Assembly (NCBI RefSeq): GCF_000378185.1
Contig: NZ_KB899392.1
Span: 1 to 64,000 of the forward strand
DNA length: 64,000 bases
Source: Salinimonas chungwhensis DSM 16280
GTDB taxonomy: Bacteria; Pseudomonadota; Gammaproteobacteria; Enterobacterales; Alteromonadaceae
Direction of reading: 5' to 3'
The notes under the pieces were generated by a model. That model searched no databases and was not told the origin of the DNA. It saw nothing but the letters and a program-made list of their open reading frames with translations. Positions 63,248-64,000 of this stretch are shown in pieces. Made by a program: the position numbers and the translations under genes. Each line of letters begins with the position of its first letter. The first letter of the stretch is position 1.

Positions 63248-64000
63248 ATGGATTACCTCACATTTTTGTTCACAAAAAATGGGGATAAATGGTAATCCAA
63301 TATGACGCTAATTGACAGCCTTTCTGTCGATATGTTGATGAGATCGTTGTGGGAATCTACAAAAGAACAGAGGTTGAAATCGTCCAAGTAAAATTGTCGT
63401 TAAAAGTTACCGCTTTTGCAACCAATACAGGATTAGGCCATTGAACAAAAAAGCCGTTTTTACCGTGCAGGATACACCATACGATAAACGCTTAAATTGC
63501 TAAACTTGCACTTCCAATCCTTCAACTGAGTATCAGGCTACCTTTAAAAGCGTAGGCAAATAAGCCACAAAGATGTGGCAAATAACATTAAGAGCGCGAG
63601 AAGCCGGTAAATACAGGAATAGACAAATGAATCGTTTCATTTGCGCCGTGTGAACGCCCCGAGCGCTGCGAGGGGATGGACCAGCTTGCTGGGCGCGACT
63701 GCTGGCTACACCAGGGACGGGTGAGGCTCCGGTTTGCTACACAAATTTAAGGTGACTTAACGTCACCTTAAAAGGAACGAACGGGCGTACAGGACGTACG
63801 CCCTGGCATTAACCAACATGGATGTTTCCTAAAGCATTAACCCTGTTACCTGATAAATGGGGTCGCCCTGTACCAACGTTATTTAGGATGAGGCACATAT
63901 ACGAAAAAAGCCCACTCAATGAGTAGGCTTCTTGGTGTAATGGGAGCGCCATAGCCGGCAAGGGACAGTGTGCTACTCTGCCAACCACGTTGGCACATGG
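63248..64000. other. Gene-free, inverted-repeat-rich right end
   Basis: About 750 bases without a supported gene. Successive inverted repeats: CAAATGAA/TTCATTTG (63623-63642), TTTAAGGTGAC/GTCACCTTAAA (63746-63772), GGGCGTAC/GTACGCCC (63783-63803) and a terminator-like hairpin (63904-63931). A GC-rich patch at 63650-63730 lies between. The promoter of the small-protein/apt unit is presumably near 63260-63330. The last 60 bases look structured or coding but cannot be assigned. Confidence 0.4.
63904..63931. terminator. Terminator-like hairpin near the right edge
   Basis: AAGCC-ACTC pairs with GAGT-GGCTT around AAT with one C/A mismatch; an A6 run on its left becomes a T run on the minus strand, so it could end a transcript entering from beyond the window on the minus strand. 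Confidence 0.5.

Noticed and set aside
63935..64000. tRNA-like or coding-like sequence at the right edge
   Set aside because: No T-loop (TTCRA) or plausible cloverleaf, and the frame leaves the window; it cannot be assigned.

Overview
The window looks like the chromosome of a marine, mesophilic gammaproteobacterium of the Alteromonadales (Alteromonas-like). The signs are a full gammaproteobacterial his operon with an attenuator, the E. coli-like orders fadD/slp-yeaY/tsaB/yoaA and apt-dnaX-ybaB...recR-htpG-adk, an nhaB-dsbB pair, two ibpA-type heat-shock genes and a large TonB-dependent receptor. The genus is an inference; there is no rRNA or tRNA in the window to anchor it.

Layout. 1-2.4 kb is a degraded accessory stretch: the 5' end of an IS110-type transposase, an orphan membrane-protein gene next to an attC-like site, two small secreted-protein genes each broken by one base in a homopolymer, and an orphan PEP-CTERM tail. 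2.6-4.7 kb has a membrane-anchored LytTR regulator divergent from a MipA/OmpV porin-like protein, with a perfect palindrome between them. 5.3-13.4 kb is a cyanophycin locus: an alanine-dehydrogenase/carboxyethylornithine-synthase-like oxidoreductase faces cphA'-cphA (synthesis), followed upstream by cphB-iadA (breakdown to dipeptide, then to Asp and Arg). 14-16.7 kb holds nhaB, dsbB and a GNAT acetyltransferase. 16.7-27 kb is a long leftward block of housekeeping genes (ycgN, FAH hydrolase, lytic transglycosylase, ycgL, rnd, fadD, a hydrolase, slp-like, tsaB, yoaA). 27.3-33.6 kb has single genes (GH13, DoxX-like, TauE/SafE, DUF2244, TraB/GumN, SYLF lipoprotein).

33.7-41 kb is hisL-hisGDCBHAFI, controlled by a histidine-codon leader peptide and mutually exclusive RNA hairpins. 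It is followed by a short signal peptidase I and two tandem small heat-shock genes, each preceded by the same ROSE-like RNA thermometer; the first also has a sigma-32-like promoter. 42.9-48.1 kb has a secreted hypothetical protein, a TonB-dependent receptor, a D-threonine-aldolase-type PLP enzyme and a MAPEG protein. adk, htpG and recR follow leftward.

52-59.8 kb is the main accessory insertion. It splits the usually contiguous ybaB-recR pair and carries a serine hydrolase, a beta-propeller protein with an in-frame G10 tract, a glycosyltransferase and a sulfotransferase, with long AT-rich gene-free flanks. 59.8-63.3 kb holds ybaB, dnaX (with a canonical -1 frameshift signal for the gamma form), apt and a 40-residue membrane protein just upstream of apt. 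The last 0.7 kb is gene-free and rich in inverted repeats.
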